Shown: positions 25,503 to 35,259, counted from the stretch's first letter. The stretch is DNA of 64,000 nucleotides from Lactococcus taiwanensis (GCF_014905395.1 NZ_BNDT01000001.1:310001-374000), one strand, 5' to 3'. The notes: a model not told the origin generated them from the letters alone. A program made the numbers and translations.

Positions 25503-25553
25503 ATACCTGCTTTGAAGAAACTTCGATCAGTTATAAAAAGGAAGATACAAACA

Positions 25554-27461
25554 ATGATACTATTGCAAGGAAATGGAATTGCACGGACTTTCGGCGGTGA
25601 CACCTTATTTGAAAATATCAATTTTAGCCTCCAGGATCACTCCAGAATTGCTTTAGTTGGGCGAAATGGAGCTGGTAAGTCAACTTTACTTAAAATCATC
25701 GCTGGAGTTGAAGAGGCCAGTCGTGGAACGATTTCCAAAACAAAAGATTTAAGTATGAATTATTTAGCGCAAGATACTGGGCTGAATTCCTCAAGGACAA
25801 TATTTGCAGAAATGCTCTCTGTTTTTGATTCGCTTCGCCAAATGGAAAAACAATTGCGCCAGATGGAATTGCAAATGGGAGAACTTGCTGGGGATGAATT
25901 GACAGCTTTGATGAAACGTTACGATGCTTTATCAGAAGAATTTCGGATAAAAAATGGATTTACTTATGAATCTGAAATTAAGTCTGTCTTAAATGGTTTT
26001 CGCTTTGATGAAACAATGTGGGAAAGAGAAATTTCAAGTTTATCGGGGGGACAAAAAACACGTTTGGCTCTTGCTAAGATGTTGCTTGAAAGACCACAAC
26101 TTTTGATTTTGGATGAACCAACTAACCACTTGGATATTGAAACTTTAGCTTGGCTTGAAAATTACCTTAAAAATTATGAAGGAAGTTTATTGATTGTCAG
26201 TCATGACCGCTACTTTTTGGATAAAGTAGTTAATGAGGTCTTGGAGTTGTCGCGAGGAGAATTGACTCGTTTTTCTGGAAACTACTCGCGCTATGTCGAA
26301 CAAAGAGAGCAAAAATTACTCACTGAGCTCAAAAATTTTGAAAAACAACAAAAAGAAATTGCTAAATTAGAGGATTATGTTGCCAAAAATTTAGTTCGTG
26401 CTTCGACGACTAAAATGGCGCAATCACGTCGTAAAAAGTTGGAGAAAATGGAGCGTTTAGACGCACCAACAGGTAATGATAAATCGGCTAATGTCACTTT
26501 CACTCCTGAAAAAATGTCTGGAAATGTTGTTTTGACCGTTTCAGAAGCAACGGTGGGTTATGAAGATAATCGTCTCTCTGGTCCGATTAACATTGATGAG
26601 CGTAAAGGCGAGTCCCTTGCTATTGTTGGGCCAAATGGAGTAGGTAAAACAACATTGATTAAGTCAATTGTTGGACAGATTCCATTTTTGGCAGGCCAAG
26701 CAAAATTGGGTGCCAATGTTACTTTGGGCTATTATGACCAAGAACAAGGGAGATTGACAGCTTCCAATACTGTCTTAGACGAATTATGGAATGAGCACCG
26801 CTTACTCAATGAAGTTGAAATTCGCAACATGCTTGGCGCTTTTCTTTTTAGTGGAGATGATGTAAAGAAAACGGTTGGAATGCTTTCTGGCGGTGAAAAA
26901 GCCCGTCTTTTACTTGCTAAATTAGCAATGGATCATGATAACTTTTTAGTTTTAGATGAACCAACCAACCACTTGGATATTGATTCACGTGAGGTCTTAG
27001 AGAATGCTTTGATTGATTTTCCGGGAACAATCTTGTTTGTTTCTCATGACCGCTATTTCATTAATAGAGTAGCTACCAAAGTTTTAGAAATTGCTCCCGA
27101 AGGAAGTACAGAATTTTTGGGAGATTATGATTATTATGTCGAGAAAAAAGCAGAAGTACAAGCTGAGAGTAATTCTGCAGAACATGGGGAGCCGATAGAA
27201 AGTTTAGCTCAACAAGATTTTACAGCTCAGAAAGAAGCTCAAAAGAATCGACGTAAAGTAGAACGCGAAATCAAGGCTTGTGAAGAGAAACTAGCCGATT
27301 TGGAAACAAAAATCGCAGCACTTTTATTGGAAATGCAAGAAAATACCGCTGATTTTGTTAAATTAGGAGAATTACAAGCTGAAATTGACCGCTTTAATGA
27401 CGAAAAAGATGAGCTAGAGCTGACTCTTTTAGAAGCGATGGAAGAATTGGAAAATTTGTAA
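25554..27461 (+). CDS. ABC-F family ATPase (YdiF/Uup type)
   Basis: 635 residues from the ATG behind AAGGAAG; a TTG 14 codons upstream lacks a site. Two nucleotide-binding domains: Walker A GRNGAGKST with LSGGQKTRLALAK, and GPNGVGKTT with LSGGEKARLLLAK. There is no membrane part. A basic linker (about 245-315) joins them, and a C-terminal coiled coil follows from about 555. ABC-F proteins act on the ribosome rather than in transport. YdiF-type is the likely subfamily; no resistance role is implied. Confidence 0.9.
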   Translation: MILLQGNGIARTFGGDTLFENINFSLQDHSRIALVGRNGAGKSTLLKIIAGVEEASRGTISKTKDLSMNYLAQDTGLNSSRTIFAEMLSVFDSLRQMEKQLRQMELQMGELAGDELTALMKRYDALSEEFRIKNGFTYESEIKSVLNGFRFDETMWEREISSLSGGQKTRLALAKMLLERPQLLILDEPTNHLDIETLAWLENYLKNYEGSLLIVSHDRYFLDKVVNEVLELSRGELTRFSGNYSRYVEQREQKLLTELKNFEKQQKEIAKLEDYVAKNLVRASTTKMAQSRRKKLEKMERLDAPTGNDKSANVTFTPEKMSGNVVLTVSEATVGYEDNRLSGPINIDERKGESLAIVGPNGVGKTTLIKSIVGQIPFLAGQAKLGANVTLGYYDQEQGRLTASNTVLDELWNEHRLLNEVEIRNMLGAFLFSGDDVKKTVGMLSGGEKARLLLAKLAMDHDNFLVLDEPTNHLDIDSREVLENALIDFPGTILFVSHDRYFINRVATKVLEIAPEGSTEFLGDYDYYVEKKAEVQAESNSAEHGEPIESLAQQDFTAQKEAQKNRRKVEREIKACEEKLADLETKIAALLLEMQENTADFVKLGELQAEIDRFNDEKDELELTLLEAMEELENL

Positions 27462-27501
27462 GTACTGTGAAGAGGATTTAGTGGAAATAAGATAAAAAGA
27501 C

Positions 27502-27690
27502 TTGCAAATCTGGCTCAAGTTTGTTAAACTAATAAACAATATAACTTTTAAACTAGTCCAGAGAGGCTAGCAAGGTTGAAATCAGGAAAAATTGATTCTA
27601 TTTTTACTGACAGGATTTTCTGTCAGTAAAAGTGAATTTGTTTGGATACTTTTTACACTTGCTAGGTTTCTTGGCAAGTGTTTTTTATTG
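27502..27690 (+). promoter_or_regulatory. pyrE promoter and PyrR-dependent attenuator
   Basis: Promoter TTGCAA (27502-27507), 17-bp spacer, TAAACT with extended TG. The leader contains the PyrR-binding sequence AGTCCAGAGAGGCT (27555-27568). CTAGCAAG (27567-27574) can pair with CTTGCTAG (27658-27665) as an antiterminator, and CACTTGC (27656-27662) pairs with GCAAGTG (27674-27680) followed by T6 as the terminator. PyrR with UMP would favour termination. A dispersed palindrome sits in the antiterminator loop. Confidence 0.88.
27602..27631. repeat. Dispersed palindrome inside the PyrR attenuator (variant spacing)
   Basis: TTTTACTGACAG and CTGTCAGTAAAA, 12-bp perfect arms, centre GATTTT. Relative to the core motif the spacing is 10 rather than 6. 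Confidence 0.85.
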
Positions 27691-27709
27691 CTGACCATTT
27701 TGTCAGTAA
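27688..27709. repeat. TTGCTGAC-N6-GTCAGTAA palindrome upstream of pyrE
   Basis: Centre CATTTT, located between the attenuator terminator and the pyrE ribosome site. Confidence 0.8.
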
Positions 27710-27726
27710 ATTGAGAAGGAGAAATC

Positions 27727-28356
27727 ATGTCAATATCAAAAGCCATTGCTGCAGATTTATTGGAAATTAAAGCGGTCAGTCTCTCACCAAGTCAACCGTT
27801 TACTTGGGCTTCAGGAATTAAGTCGCCAATATATACGGATAATCGGGTGACCTTAGCTTATCCGGAAGTAAGAAACCAAATCGAAGGGGCTTTTGCTGAA
27901 TTGATTAAAGCGGAATTTCCAGAAGTTGAAGTCATTGCAGGAACTGCTACAGCAGGAATTCCTCATGGTGCAATTATTGCTGACTATCTTAAATTACCAT
28001 TTGCTTATATTCGTAGCAAACCCAAAGACCATGGAGCAGGAAATCAGGTTGAGGGACGTGTGGCTAAAGGCCAAAAAATGGTTGTGGTTGAAGATTTGAT
28101 TTCGACTGGTGGTTCTGTTTTAGAAGCTGTTGCAGCTGCTGAACGTGAAGGCGCTGATGTTCTTGGTGTGGTTGCAATTTTCACTTATGAATTAGAAAAA
28201 GCAAGCCGTAAATTTGCTGAGGCTGGTGTTAAATTAGCCACATTGACAACTTATTCTGAGCTGATTGAAATTGCTAAAGAAACGGGTTATGTGACAAAAG
28301 AAGAATTAGAATTACTTAAAAAGTTCAAAGAAAATCAAGAAACTTGGCAAGATTAA
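27727..28356 (+). CDS. pyrE: Orotate phosphoribosyltransferase
   Basis: 209 residues. The PRPP-binding motif [14 protein letters not shown] is intact and TATAGIPHG forms the PPi loop. The enzyme converts orotate and PRPP to OMP in pyrimidine synthesis. AGAAGGAG precedes the ATG. Its leader is a PyrR attenuator, so it is repressed when pyrimidines are plentiful. pyrC follows 70 bases later and is probably on the same transcript. Confidence 0.96.
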   Translation: MSISKAIAADLLEIKAVSLSPSQPFTWASGIKSPIYTDNRVTLAYPEVRNQIEGAFAELIKAEFPEVEVIAGTATAGIPHGAIIADYLKLPFAYIRSKPKDHGAGNQVEGRVAKGQKMVVVEDLISTGGSVLEAVAAAEREGADVLGVVAIFTYELEKASRKFAEAGVKLATLTTYSELIEIAKETGYVTKEELELLKKFKENQETWQD

Positions 28357-28358
28357 TT

Positions 28359-28378
28359 TACTGACAGCTCTGTCAGTA
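28359..28378. repeat. TACTGAC-N6-GTCAGTA palindrome between pyrE and pyrC
   Basis: TACTGACAG and CTGTCAGTA around CT. No T run follows, so readthrough from pyrE to pyrC is expected. Confidence 0.8.
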
Positions 28379-28426
28379 GATCAATAGCTACTGATGAAAA
28401 GAAATTTTCAAAACGGAAGGTGAATA

Positions 28427-29698
28427 ATGGCATTATTAATCAAAAACGGACGTCTCATTGATCCTAAGTCAAAACGCGATGAAGTAGTGGATGTTTTAAT
28501 TGAAGCGAATAAAATATCAAAAATTGCTTCAAACTTAACCGTAGAAAATGCAGAAATCATAGATGCAACAGGGTTGGTCGTAGCGCCCGGTTTAATTGAT
28601 GTTCATGTTCATTTTCGTGAGCCAGGACAAACGCATAAAGAAACCATTCATAGTGGTGCTAAGGCAGCGGCTGCAGGTGGTTTTACAACCGTGGTCATGA
28701 TGGCGAATACAAAACCGATTTTATCTACGCCAAAAGTGCTGACAGAAACTCTAGAAATTGCTGACAAAGAAGACATTAAGATTGAAGCGGTGGGATCAAT
28801 TACGCAAGATTTTGATGGAAAAAATTTAACAGATTTTGATGCACTCAGGGAAGCTGGAGCAATCGGCTTTTCTGATGATGGTATTCCACTGACAGATGCT
28901 GGAGTTTTACGTAAAGCGCTGCAAAAAGCGAAATTAACTGACAGCCTGCTTTCAATTCACGAAGAAGATCCAAATTTGATTGGAACTTTAGGAGTGAATG
29001 ATGGTGAAGTGGCACATCAATGTGGTTTCACAGGAGCACCGACTGTTTCAGAATACAGTATGATAGCGCGTGATGCCATGATTGCTTACGAAACAGGCGC
29101 TCGCTTGCACATTCAACATTTATCAGCTGGAGAATCTGTTGAAGTGGTGCGATTTGCCAAAAATTTGGGAGCAAAAATCACAGCAGAAGTGACTCCACAA
29201 CATTTTTCGATTACAGAACAAATGATTTTTGAGCAAGGGACAAATGCTAAACTCAATCCACCACTGCGTAGAACGGCTGATATCGATAAAATAATTGAGG
29301 GATTAAAAGATGGAACGATTGATGTCATCGCCATAGACCATGCCCCTCATACTCATGAAGAGAAAAATGTCAGCATTGATAAGGCACCATCAGGAATGAT
29401 TGGATTAGAAACTTCCTTGCAACTTGGCTTGACAAACTTAGTCGCAAAAGGCCATTTAACACTCAGTGAATTACTGACAAAAATGACCGTTAATCCAGCT
29501 AAACTTTATAATTTTGATGCAGGTTACCTCGCAGAAAATGGACCGGCTGATCTCGTCATTTTTGACGCAACAACTGACACCGCAGTAAGTGAAACATTCA
29601 TCTCAAAAGCTTGTAATTCGCCATTTATCAATAAACAGTTGAAAGGTAAAGTCGCTTATACAATATGTGAGGGCAAAATCATTTATCAAGGAGAATAA
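28427..29698 (+). CDS. pyrC: Dihydroorotase
   Basis: 423 residues of the class I amidohydrolase type. The zinc-binding start [15 protein letters not shown] and later [12 protein letters not shown] are present. It closes carbamoyl-aspartate to dihydroorotate, two steps before PyrE. AACGGAAGG precedes the ATG. The coding region holds several TGACAG half-motifs of the dispersed family but no full copy. Confidence 0.95.
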   Translation: MALLIKNGRLIDPKSKRDEVVDVLIEANKISKIASNLTVENAEIIDATGLVVAPGLIDVHVHFREPGQTHKETIHSGAKAAAAGGFTTVVMMANTKPILSTPKVLTETLEIADKEDIKIEAVGSITQDFDGKNLTDFDALREAGAIGFSDDGIPLTDAGVLRKALQKAKLTDSLLSIHEEDPNLIGTLGVNDGEVAHQCGFTGAPTVSEYSMIARDAMIAYETGARLHIQHLSAGESVEVVRFAKNLGAKITAEVTPQHFSITEQMIFEQGTNAKLNPPLRRTADIDKIIEGLKDGTIDVIAIDHAPHTHEEKNVSIDKAPSGMIGLETSLQLGLTNLVAKGHLTLSELLTKMTVNPAKLYNFDAGYLAENGPADLVIFDATTDTAVSETFISKACNSPFINKQLKGKVAYTICEGKIIYQGE

Positions 29699-29725
29699 GA
29701 AGCACTAAGTGCTTTTTTATTTTTA
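29699..29725 (+). terminator. Terminator after pyrC
   Basis: AAGCAC-TA-GTGCTT with T6 directly after the stop codon. Confidence 0.85.
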
Positions 29726-29766
29726 AGAGATCTTATCAAAGTTAAATAAATGTCTGGCTTAAGATG

Positions 29767-29782
29767 TGTTATAATAAGCATA
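29767..29782 (+). promoter_or_regulatory. dnaD promoter, predicted leaderless
   Basis: TGTTATAAT (hexamer 29770-29775) ends 6 bases before the ATG at 29782. An in-frame ATG at 29764 lies upstream of this promoter. Confidence 0.6.
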
Positions 29783-30441
29783 TGAATTATTACGATGAAT
29801 ACAGTGTCGGGCATCTGGTGTTACCAAGTGCACTGCTCGCTCACTTTGATAAACTTTTCCCCTCAGCTTTCGACTTTCTAGTCTGGCTTTATTTCTATGA
29901 AAATCGGGAAATTGCGCCAAGTGATATTGCCACTCAGACAGGTAAAAGCTTAAATGATGTGAACCAAGCGATTGATCGGCTCGCAAAATTTGGCACAATG
30001 AAAGTAGCTTTGTTAGAACGAGATGGGGAGATGGAAACCTTTTTTGACACACGGCCTGCTTTTCAAAAACTTGACCAACTTGTTACGACAGGAAGCTCTG
30101 AGCTTACACAACCTCAGCAAGAAGAGGGTCAGCTTAAGACTTTGGTCAGTATGTTTGAAGCTGAAATGGGCATGATTTCGCCTGTGCAAATGGAAGAGTT
30201 AAGAGCTTGGCTGTTTGAAGAACATTATGATTTTCAGCTGATTCAACAAGCACTGCGCGAAGCAGTCCTAAATCGCAAAGTTTCTCTTAACTACATTAAG
30301 GCAATCTTACGAAATTGGAAAAATGATGGAGTGACCTCTCTTCATGATGTTGAAGAAAAGCAAAGCGAACGTTACCAAAATAAAAGTAAGGTGACGAATG
30401 AATCTTTCTATATCCCTTTAGAAGGTCCTTGGGATAACTAA
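29782..30441 (+). CDS. dnaD: DnaD replication initiation protein
   Basis: 219 residues. The N-terminal winged-helix part (GHLVLPSALLAHFDKLFPSA at its start) loads the replication machinery; the C-terminal DnaD domain ends with the family motif NYIKAILRNWKNDG. DnaD works with DnaB and DnaI to recruit helicase at oriC and at restart sites. It is followed at 17 bases by nth, the usual dnaD-nth pair of Firmicutes. Initiation at 29782 is probably leaderless. Confidence 0.9.
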   Translation: MNYYDEYSVGHLVLPSALLAHFDKLFPSAFDFLVWLYFYENREIAPSDIATQTGKSLNDVNQAIDRLAKFGTMKVALLERDGEMETFFDTRPAFQKLDQLVTTGSSELTQPQQEEGQLKTLVSMFEAEMGMISPVQMEELRAWLFEEHYDFQLIQQALREAVLNRKVSLNYIKAILRNWKNDGVTSLHDVEEKQSERYQNKSKVTNESFYIPLEGPWDN

Positions 30442-30458
30442 ATTACGGAATTAAAATT

Positions 30459-31112
30459 ATGTTAAGCAAGAAAAAATATTTAGAAGCACTAGAAATTATC
30501 GAAGAGATGTTTCCTCAGGCCCATGGAGAATTGAATTGGGAAACACCCTTTCAGCTTTTGATCGCTACTATACTTTCTGCACAAGCAACAGATAAAGGAG
30601 TCAATAAAGCAACTCCAGCCCTTTTTGCTGCTTACCCCGATGCTGAAACGATGGCCGAAGCATCCGTTGAAGATATTGAACAAAAAATCAGAACAATTGG
30701 TCTTTATAAAACAAAGGCTAAAAATATCCTCAAAACGGCACAAATGCTTACTACTCAGTTTAAAGATGAGCTTCCTGATTTGCCAAAGGACAAAAAAGTA
30801 CTCCAAACTTTGCCAGGGGTTGGACGTAAAACGGCCAATGTTGTGTTGGCAGAAGCCTATGGAATACCAGGGTTAGCAGTTGACACCCATGTTGAACGCG
30901 TCTCGAAACGGTTAGATGTTGTTCCTCAGAAAGCCTCTGTTCTAGAAGTAGAAGAAAAGCTGATGAAGTTAATTCCGAAAGAAAAATGGATTCAAGCGCA
31001 CCACCACCTCATTTTTTTTGGACGCTACCACTGTACAGCAAAAAAGCCTAACTGTGAAACATGTCCAGTTTTAGAATATTGTAAATTTGGAAAGAATTAT
31101 TTGAAAAAATGA
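30459..31112 (+). CDS. nth: Endonuclease III
   Basis: 217 residues. The helix-hairpin-helix LPGVGRKTANVVL with the catalytic Lys, the catalytic Asp in AVDTHVERV, and the four-cysteine iron-sulfur cluster loop near the C terminus (CTAKKPNCETCPVLEYC) are all present. It removes oxidised pyrimidines and nicks abasic sites. Its stop overlaps the start of trmK (ATGA), so the genes are translationally coupled. Confidence 0.95.
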   Translation: MLSKKKYLEALEIIEEMFPQAHGELNWETPFQLLIATILSAQATDKGVNKATPALFAAYPDAETMAEASVEDIEQKIRTIGLYKTKAKNILKTAQMLTTQFKDELPDLPKDKKVLQTLPGVGRKTANVVLAEAYGIPGLAVDTHVERVSKRLDVVPQKASVLEVEEKLMKLIPKEKWIQAHHHLIFFGRYHCTAKKPNCETCPVLEYCKFGKNYLKK

Positions 31113-31813
31113 CTGAAATTAAATTATCGCAACGCTTACAAGCCATTGCAAATTTTGTCCCGCAAAATGCACGACTTGCCGATATTGGCTCTGACCACGC
31201 TTTTTTACCAACTTACCTCATACAGCAAAAAAAGATTAATTATGCTGTTGCGGGAGAAGTCGTACAAGGTCCCTTTGAAATCGCAAAACGTCATGTAGAA
31301 GAAGCGGATTTACATAATGAAATTTATGTAAGGAAAGCAAACGGTCTAGCTGCTATCAATGAGCAGGATGGTATTGATACTATTGTGATTGCGGGTATGG
31401 GTGGAATTCTCATCACCGAGATATTAAGTAAAGATAGGCCTTTGTTAAACGGTGTATCACGTCTGATTTTACAACCTAATAATCATGAAGATACCTTAAG
31501 AAGGTGGCTCCTCGCCCATGACTTTGTGATTTCTCATGAAAGTATTTTGCTGGAAGCTGGAAAATTCTACGAAATCATTGTTGCTGTGCCTAAAAAACAA
31601 CATCCCGAATTACTGACAGAGCTGTCAGTAACTGAATATTTATTTGGACCGATTCTTCTTACTAAGAAAACAGAGTTCTTTAGGCAAAAATGGGAAAAAG
31701 AGTTAAGAACCTTAAACAAAATACTCGCTAAACTTCCTCAAAATCAGCATCAGAAACGGGAGGGTTTAGAAGAAAAAAAACAGAGAATAGAGGAGGTACT
31801 CAGTGAAAATTAA
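31109..31813 (+). CDS. trmK: tRNA (adenine(22)-N1)-methyltransferase
   Basis: 234 residues. SAM-binding motif ADIGSDHAFLPTYL and the conserved VIAGMGGILITEIL identify the TrmK family, which methylates A22 of tRNAs. The gene overlaps nth upstream and the Nif3-like gene downstream; a trmK-nif3 pair is standard in Firmicutes. A dispersed palindrome is translated in frame as LTELSVT at about residues 167-174. Confidence 0.9.
   Translation: MTEIKLSQRLQAIANFVPQNARLADIGSDHAFLPTYLIQQKKINYAVAGEVVQGPFEIAKRHVEEADLHNEIYVRKANGLAAINEQDGIDTIVIAGMGGILITEILSKDRPLLNGVSRLILQPNNHEDTLRRWLLAHDFVISHESILLEAGKFYEIIVAVPKKQHPELLTELSVTEYLFGPILLTKKTEFFRQKWEKELRTLNKILAKLPQNQHQKREGLEEKKQRIEEVLSEN
31610..31631. repeat. Dispersed palindrome inside trmK
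   Basis: Perfect TTACTGAC-N6-GTCAGTAA, centre AGAGCT, within coding sequence (LLTELSVT). Confidence 0.85.
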
Positions 31814-32573
31814 AGCACTTATGGCGCAATACGAAACATTTTGCCCACAAGAATTAGCTATGGAAGGTGATCCTGTGGGTTTACAACTTGGTGATCCAGA
31901 AAGTGAAGTCAGAAGAGTTTTGGTGACGCTTGATATTCGAGAACAAACGGTCAAAGAAGCCATTGCTCAAAACATCGATCTGATTATTGCAAAACACCCG
32001 CTTATTTTTCGCCCCTTGGACGCTCTAACCACTCTAGATACTCAGCAAAAATTAATCTGGGATTTAGCTCAACAAGGTATTGGAGTCTATACGAGCCATA
32101 CCAACATCGATATTGTTTCTGGGGGATTAAATGATTACTTTTGTCAGCTTTTAGGGCTAACAGATGTTGAAACTTTCAATGATGAAGGTTTGGGACGTGT
32201 GGGTAATCTTCCAATGACAGAACTGTCAGTACTGACCGAACGTGTAAAAGAGACATTTAATCTTGATCATTTACGACTGGTGACCTACGATCGTCAATTA
32301 AAAGAAAAAATTCAACGCATAGCCATCTGTGGTGGGTCAGGCGGTAAATTTTGGCCGCAAGCCAAAGAACACGGCGCTGATCTCTATATCACTGGAGATA
32401 TCTACTACCATACAGGACACGATATGCTCTCTGCTGGTCTCCTTGGAATCGACCCAGGGCATTATATCGAACAAGCATTTATCCCACTTGTAGCTAAAAA
32501 AATTCGTGCGTTTGCAACAGATGTGAGGGTCATTGAGAGTGCAAGCTCGACCAATCCATTTTATGATATTTAA
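31803..32573 (+). CDS. Nif3-like dinuclear metal-centre protein (YqfO type)
   Basis: 256 residues, the compact form without the central PII-like insert of the larger Bacillus YqfO. Metal-ligand motifs are AKHPLIFRPLD and YTSHTNID near the N terminus and a late H in DPGHYIEQ. The start is GTG at 31803, inside the 3' end of trmK, behind GAGGAGG. The biochemical role of the family is unsettled; GTP cyclohydrolase-like activity has been suggested. A palindrome copy lies at 32215-32235. Confidence 0.85.
   Translation: MKIKALMAQYETFCPQELAMEGDPVGLQLGDPESEVRRVLVTLDIREQTVKEAIAQNIDLIIAKHPLIFRPLDALTTLDTQQKLIWDLAQQGIGVYTSHTNIDIVSGGLNDYFCQLLGLTDVETFNDEGLGRVGNLPMTELSVLTERVKETFNLDHLRLVTYDRQLKEKIQRIAICGGSGGKFWPQAKEHGADLYITGDIYYHTGHDMLSAGLLGIDPGHYIEQAFIPLVAKKIRAFATDVRVIESASSTNPFYDI
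32215..32235. repeat. Dispersed palindrome inside the Nif3-like gene
   Basis: TGAC-N6-GTCAGTA followed by a further CTGAC; centre AGAACT, translated as MTELSVLTE. Confidence 0.65.
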
Positions 32574-32575
32574 AA

Positions 32576-32605
32576 AAAAGCCCTTATTAAGTTAAGGGCT
32601 TTTTA
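32576..32605. terminator. Bidirectional terminator between converging genes
   Basis: AAAGCCCTTA and TAAGGGCTTT form the stem; A-run before and T-run after let it work on both strands. Confidence 0.9.
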
Positions 32606-32606
32606 T

Positions 32607-32975
32607 TTAGAAGCTAGCACTTGTTTTTCCACGAAAATCTACAATCAACAGGTTAGGACTTAGAAGCTCGGCAGTGCTCCGAAGCTCAATGAGATTGTAA
32701 GAGGTATTAAGCACTGTATACATCTCATCTTGGAAGAAGTAGGCACCATATCCTTTATAATAAATTGGTCCAAATTCAGAGTCGATTGTCGCATCAAATT
32801 CTTTTGGGACTTTTCCTTTATCGACAGCCACAATACGGTAGCGAGAAATCCCGCCAGCACATGCATCAACTGCTGTATTTTCTTCACTCAATGTATGATC
32901 GAAATCAAAGACTAAGTCAGCTTCGCCTAAATCTTTAATCTTAGTAGCAGTCTTTTCATCAAATTTAATCTTCAT
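32607..32975 (-). CDS. HesB/YneR-like iron-sulfur biosynthesis-family protein
   Basis: 122 residues starting at the ATG that has GGAGGT 5 bases before it; an in-frame ATG four codons upstream overlaps that site. The pattern DFDHTLSEEN ... YRIVAVDKG ... FGPIYYKGYGAYFFQDEM resembles the HesB-like proteins of lactic acid bacteria, which lack the cysteines of true A-type carriers. One Cys is present (CAGG). Function is unproven. It is a single gene facing the nif3 operon. Confidence 0.55.
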   Translation of the reverse strand: MKIKFDEKTATKIKDLGEADLVFDFDHTLSEENTAVDACAGGISRYRIVAVDKGKVPKEFDATIDSEFGPIYYKGYGAYFFQDEMYTVLNTSYNLIELRSTAELLSPNLLIVDFRGKTSASF

Positions 32976-33112
32976 ATCTACCTCCACTTCAAAATCAAAC
33001 TCAAGAATACAAGGATTCTTGCATCTTTAAGTTCATTTTTTTATCATCTGTTTATAATGTTATTATAACATGCAGAAGGGGGAAGTACAGGAAATCTGCT
33101 TATAAATTGTAA

Positions 33113-33928
33113 CTAGGCTTCGTAATCTTTCAAAACCCATTCATTGATAGCATAGGCAACACCAGATTCTGCGTTGGATTTCGTCACGTATTTTGCGATT
33201 TTTTTCAATTCAGCTTTACCATTTTCCATCACAACAGGGTTCCCAGCAACTTCAAGCATAGACCGATCATTTTCCTCGTCTCCGATAGCCATAACTTCAT
33301 CTAGATCCAAGAAAAGTTTTTCTGCTAAGTGTTTAACGGCTGAACCTTTACTTGCTTTTTTATTCATAAACTCGAGATAATATGGAGTCGATTTTACCAT
33401 GTTGTAGCGCTCGAAAAATTCGAAAGGAAGATAGGCAATTCCATCATTTAAAGCTTGAGGTTCATCAACCATCATCACTTTGGCAATTTCAAGCGCAGCT
33501 ATTTCCTCAGGTTGTCTGAAGTAGAGCGGCATTTGTACCATCTGTGCCTCTTGAACAGTGTATTTACCAAGATCACGGTTTGGAGTATAAATCCCTTCAC
33601 GAGTAATCGCATGAATTGGCAACCCTATTTTGCGAGCTGCTGCATCTAGATCTAACCAATCTTCTGAGGTGAGCGTCTCTTTGATAAACTCTTCCCCCGT
33701 AGCTCTTTGAACTAAGGCACCGTTGTAAGTAATGACATAGTCTCCCTGTTCGGTAAGGCCTAAAGTTTTCAGTATTTCCACTACACCAGGGAGTGGGCGC
33801 CCAGTGGTGATTACTATCTTAACACCAGCGGCTTTTGCTTTAGCGATTGTTTTTCTTACTTCTTCGGTAATTTGGCGGTTAGGGTCAAGTAGTGTACCGT
33901 CAAGGTCAATTGCAACAAGTTTAATCAT
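33113..33928 (-). CDS. Cof-type HAD phosphatase
   Basis: 271 residues. HAD motifs: DLDGTLLDPN with the nucleophile Asp near residue 8, TTGRPLPG, a Lys in NKKASKGSAVKHL, and GDEENDRSMLEVAG. The C2B cap between motifs is typical for Cof/YidA sugar-phosphate phosphatases; the substrate cannot be read from sequence. It starts 26 bases after the HD gene on the same strand and is probably cotranscribed. Confidence 0.9.
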   Translation of the reverse strand: MIKLVAIDLDGTLLDPNRQITEEVRKTIAKAKAAGVKIVITTGRPLPGVVEILKTLGLTEQGDYVITYNGALVQRATGEEFIKETLTSEDWLDLDAAARKIGLPIHAITREGIYTPNRDLGKYTVQEAQMVQMPLYFRQPEEIAALEIAKVMMVDEPQALNDGIAYLPFEFFERYNMVKSTPYYLEFMNKKASKGSAVKHLAEKLFLDLDEVMAIGDEENDRSMLEVAGNPVVMENGKAELKKIAKYVTKSNAESGVAYAINEWVLKDYEA

Positions 33929-33954
33929 CGTATTATCTTTCTATATTGGATATT

Positions 33955-35259
33955 TTATAATTTAGAACTTTCGTCACGTTCCTCTTTATCAAAAAAGGTG
34001 TCATTCTGAATATGTTTTGTAAATTCCGGATTTTCCATCATTTCTTTTGGAAAATAAAAGCGGCTGTTTCCATGAATAGTACCTGTAAGACTTTTTATTA
34101 AGGGAGATAAAACGGACAGCTCAGTTAGAGCTCCATCTTTTTGCAAAATTTTAATTTCTGTCCGTGGCTTTTGAGAACTTGGTCGATAAAAGTCATAGGG
34201 AAGGTCATAATTACTGTGAACGCCTGTGTAGTAGTCAGGATCATAGCCCGCTTCCTCAACCAACTGCGTCAAAATTGATAGATCGTCTAGTGAGACAGTA
34301 TCACGATTAAATTTAATTGATTTTAGTAGATGACGATTAACATAAGCCCTCGCCAAATCTGCCAAGATAGGATCCTCATGCGTCATCCAAATTTGAAAAT
34401 AAGTATTCATTACGCCATCATCTAAACGTAGATAATCTTCAAGTCGGTGTTCTTCCCTGAAAAAAGGAACTAAACATGGACTACTCATGGCAAAATATTC
34501 GGGGTATTTTTTATAAAGTGCTTTGGCCCGTGCTAAAAGTTTTTGAAGCAAGACTTCCATCGAACGAGAAGAAGCATGAAAATAAACTTGCATATACATT
34601 TGGTAACGACTAACGATATAATCTTCAACCGCATGCATCCCAGAATATTTAAACGCAATGCCATTTTCTGTAGGGACAATAACACGTAAAATCCAAGTTA
34701 AATCAAACTTTCCATATACAGCTCCGGTAAAATATGCATCTCGTAATAAATAGTCCATCCGATCCGCATCTATTTGGCTAGAGATAAGTTGAACCACCTG
34801 AGGATTTGGATATTCATGTGAGATAACAGAAGCGACTTTTTCTGGGAAATCAGCAGAGACTTGTCGTAAAATGGCATTGACTTCTGTTTGAGGGGAAGTA
34901 ATAATTTCTCGGGTGACTGCTTCGTGGTCGGTACCAAATAACCCTTCAAACGTATGAGAATATGCACCATGTCCAACATCGTGAAGTAAGGCGGCACATT
35001 GTGTAAGCAAATTTTCATCCGGATTCCATTCTAATGGAAAGTTGAGACTAAAGTAATCTGTTATCCTCTTAGCAATATGATACACACCTAAACAGTGTGA
35101 AAAGCGCGTGTGTTCTGCCCCGTGAAAAGTAAAACTAGATGTCCCTAGTTGCTTAATTCGTCGTAACCGTTGGAATTCAGCAGTATCAATTAGAGCAGCA
35201 ATTACGGGATGCGTCACAGTGATGTAATCATGGACAGGGTCGCGGAAAACTTTTTCCAA
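33955..35259 (-). CDS. HD-domain phosphohydrolase (YwfO-like)
   Basis: 434 residues. HD motifs are HTRFSHCLGVYH, LLHDVGHGAYSHTFE and a later DH pair, the arrangement of dGTPase-like or YwfO-like triphosphohydrolases. Some enterococcal relatives degrade dNTPs; substrate here is not fixed. Start is TTG at 35259 behind AGAGGAGG. The leader has an inverted repeat (AAGACTCT at 35275-35282 with AGAGTCTT at 35315-35322) starting at about the predicted transcript start. Confidence 0.88.
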   Translation of the reverse strand: MEKVFRDPVHDYITVTHPVIAALIDTAEFQRLRRIKQLGTSSFTFHGAEHTRFSHCLGVYHIAKRITDYFSLNFPLEWNPDENLLTQCAALLHDVGHGAYSHTFEGLFGTDHEAVTREIITSPQTEVNAILRQVSADFPEKVASVISHEYPNPQVVQLISSQIDADRMDYLLRDAYFTGAVYGKFDLTWILRVIVPTENGIAFKYSGMHAVEDYIVSRYQMYMQVYFHASSRSMEVLLQKLLARAKALYKKYPEYFAMSSPCLVPFFREEHRLEDYLRLDDGVMNTYFQIWMTHEDPILADLARAYVNRHLLKSIKFNRDTVSLDDLSILTQLVEEAGYDPDYYTGVHSNYDLPYDFYRPSSQKPRTEIKILQKDGALTELSVLSPLIKSLTGTIHGNSRFYFPKEMMENPEFTKHIQNDTFFDKEERDESSKL

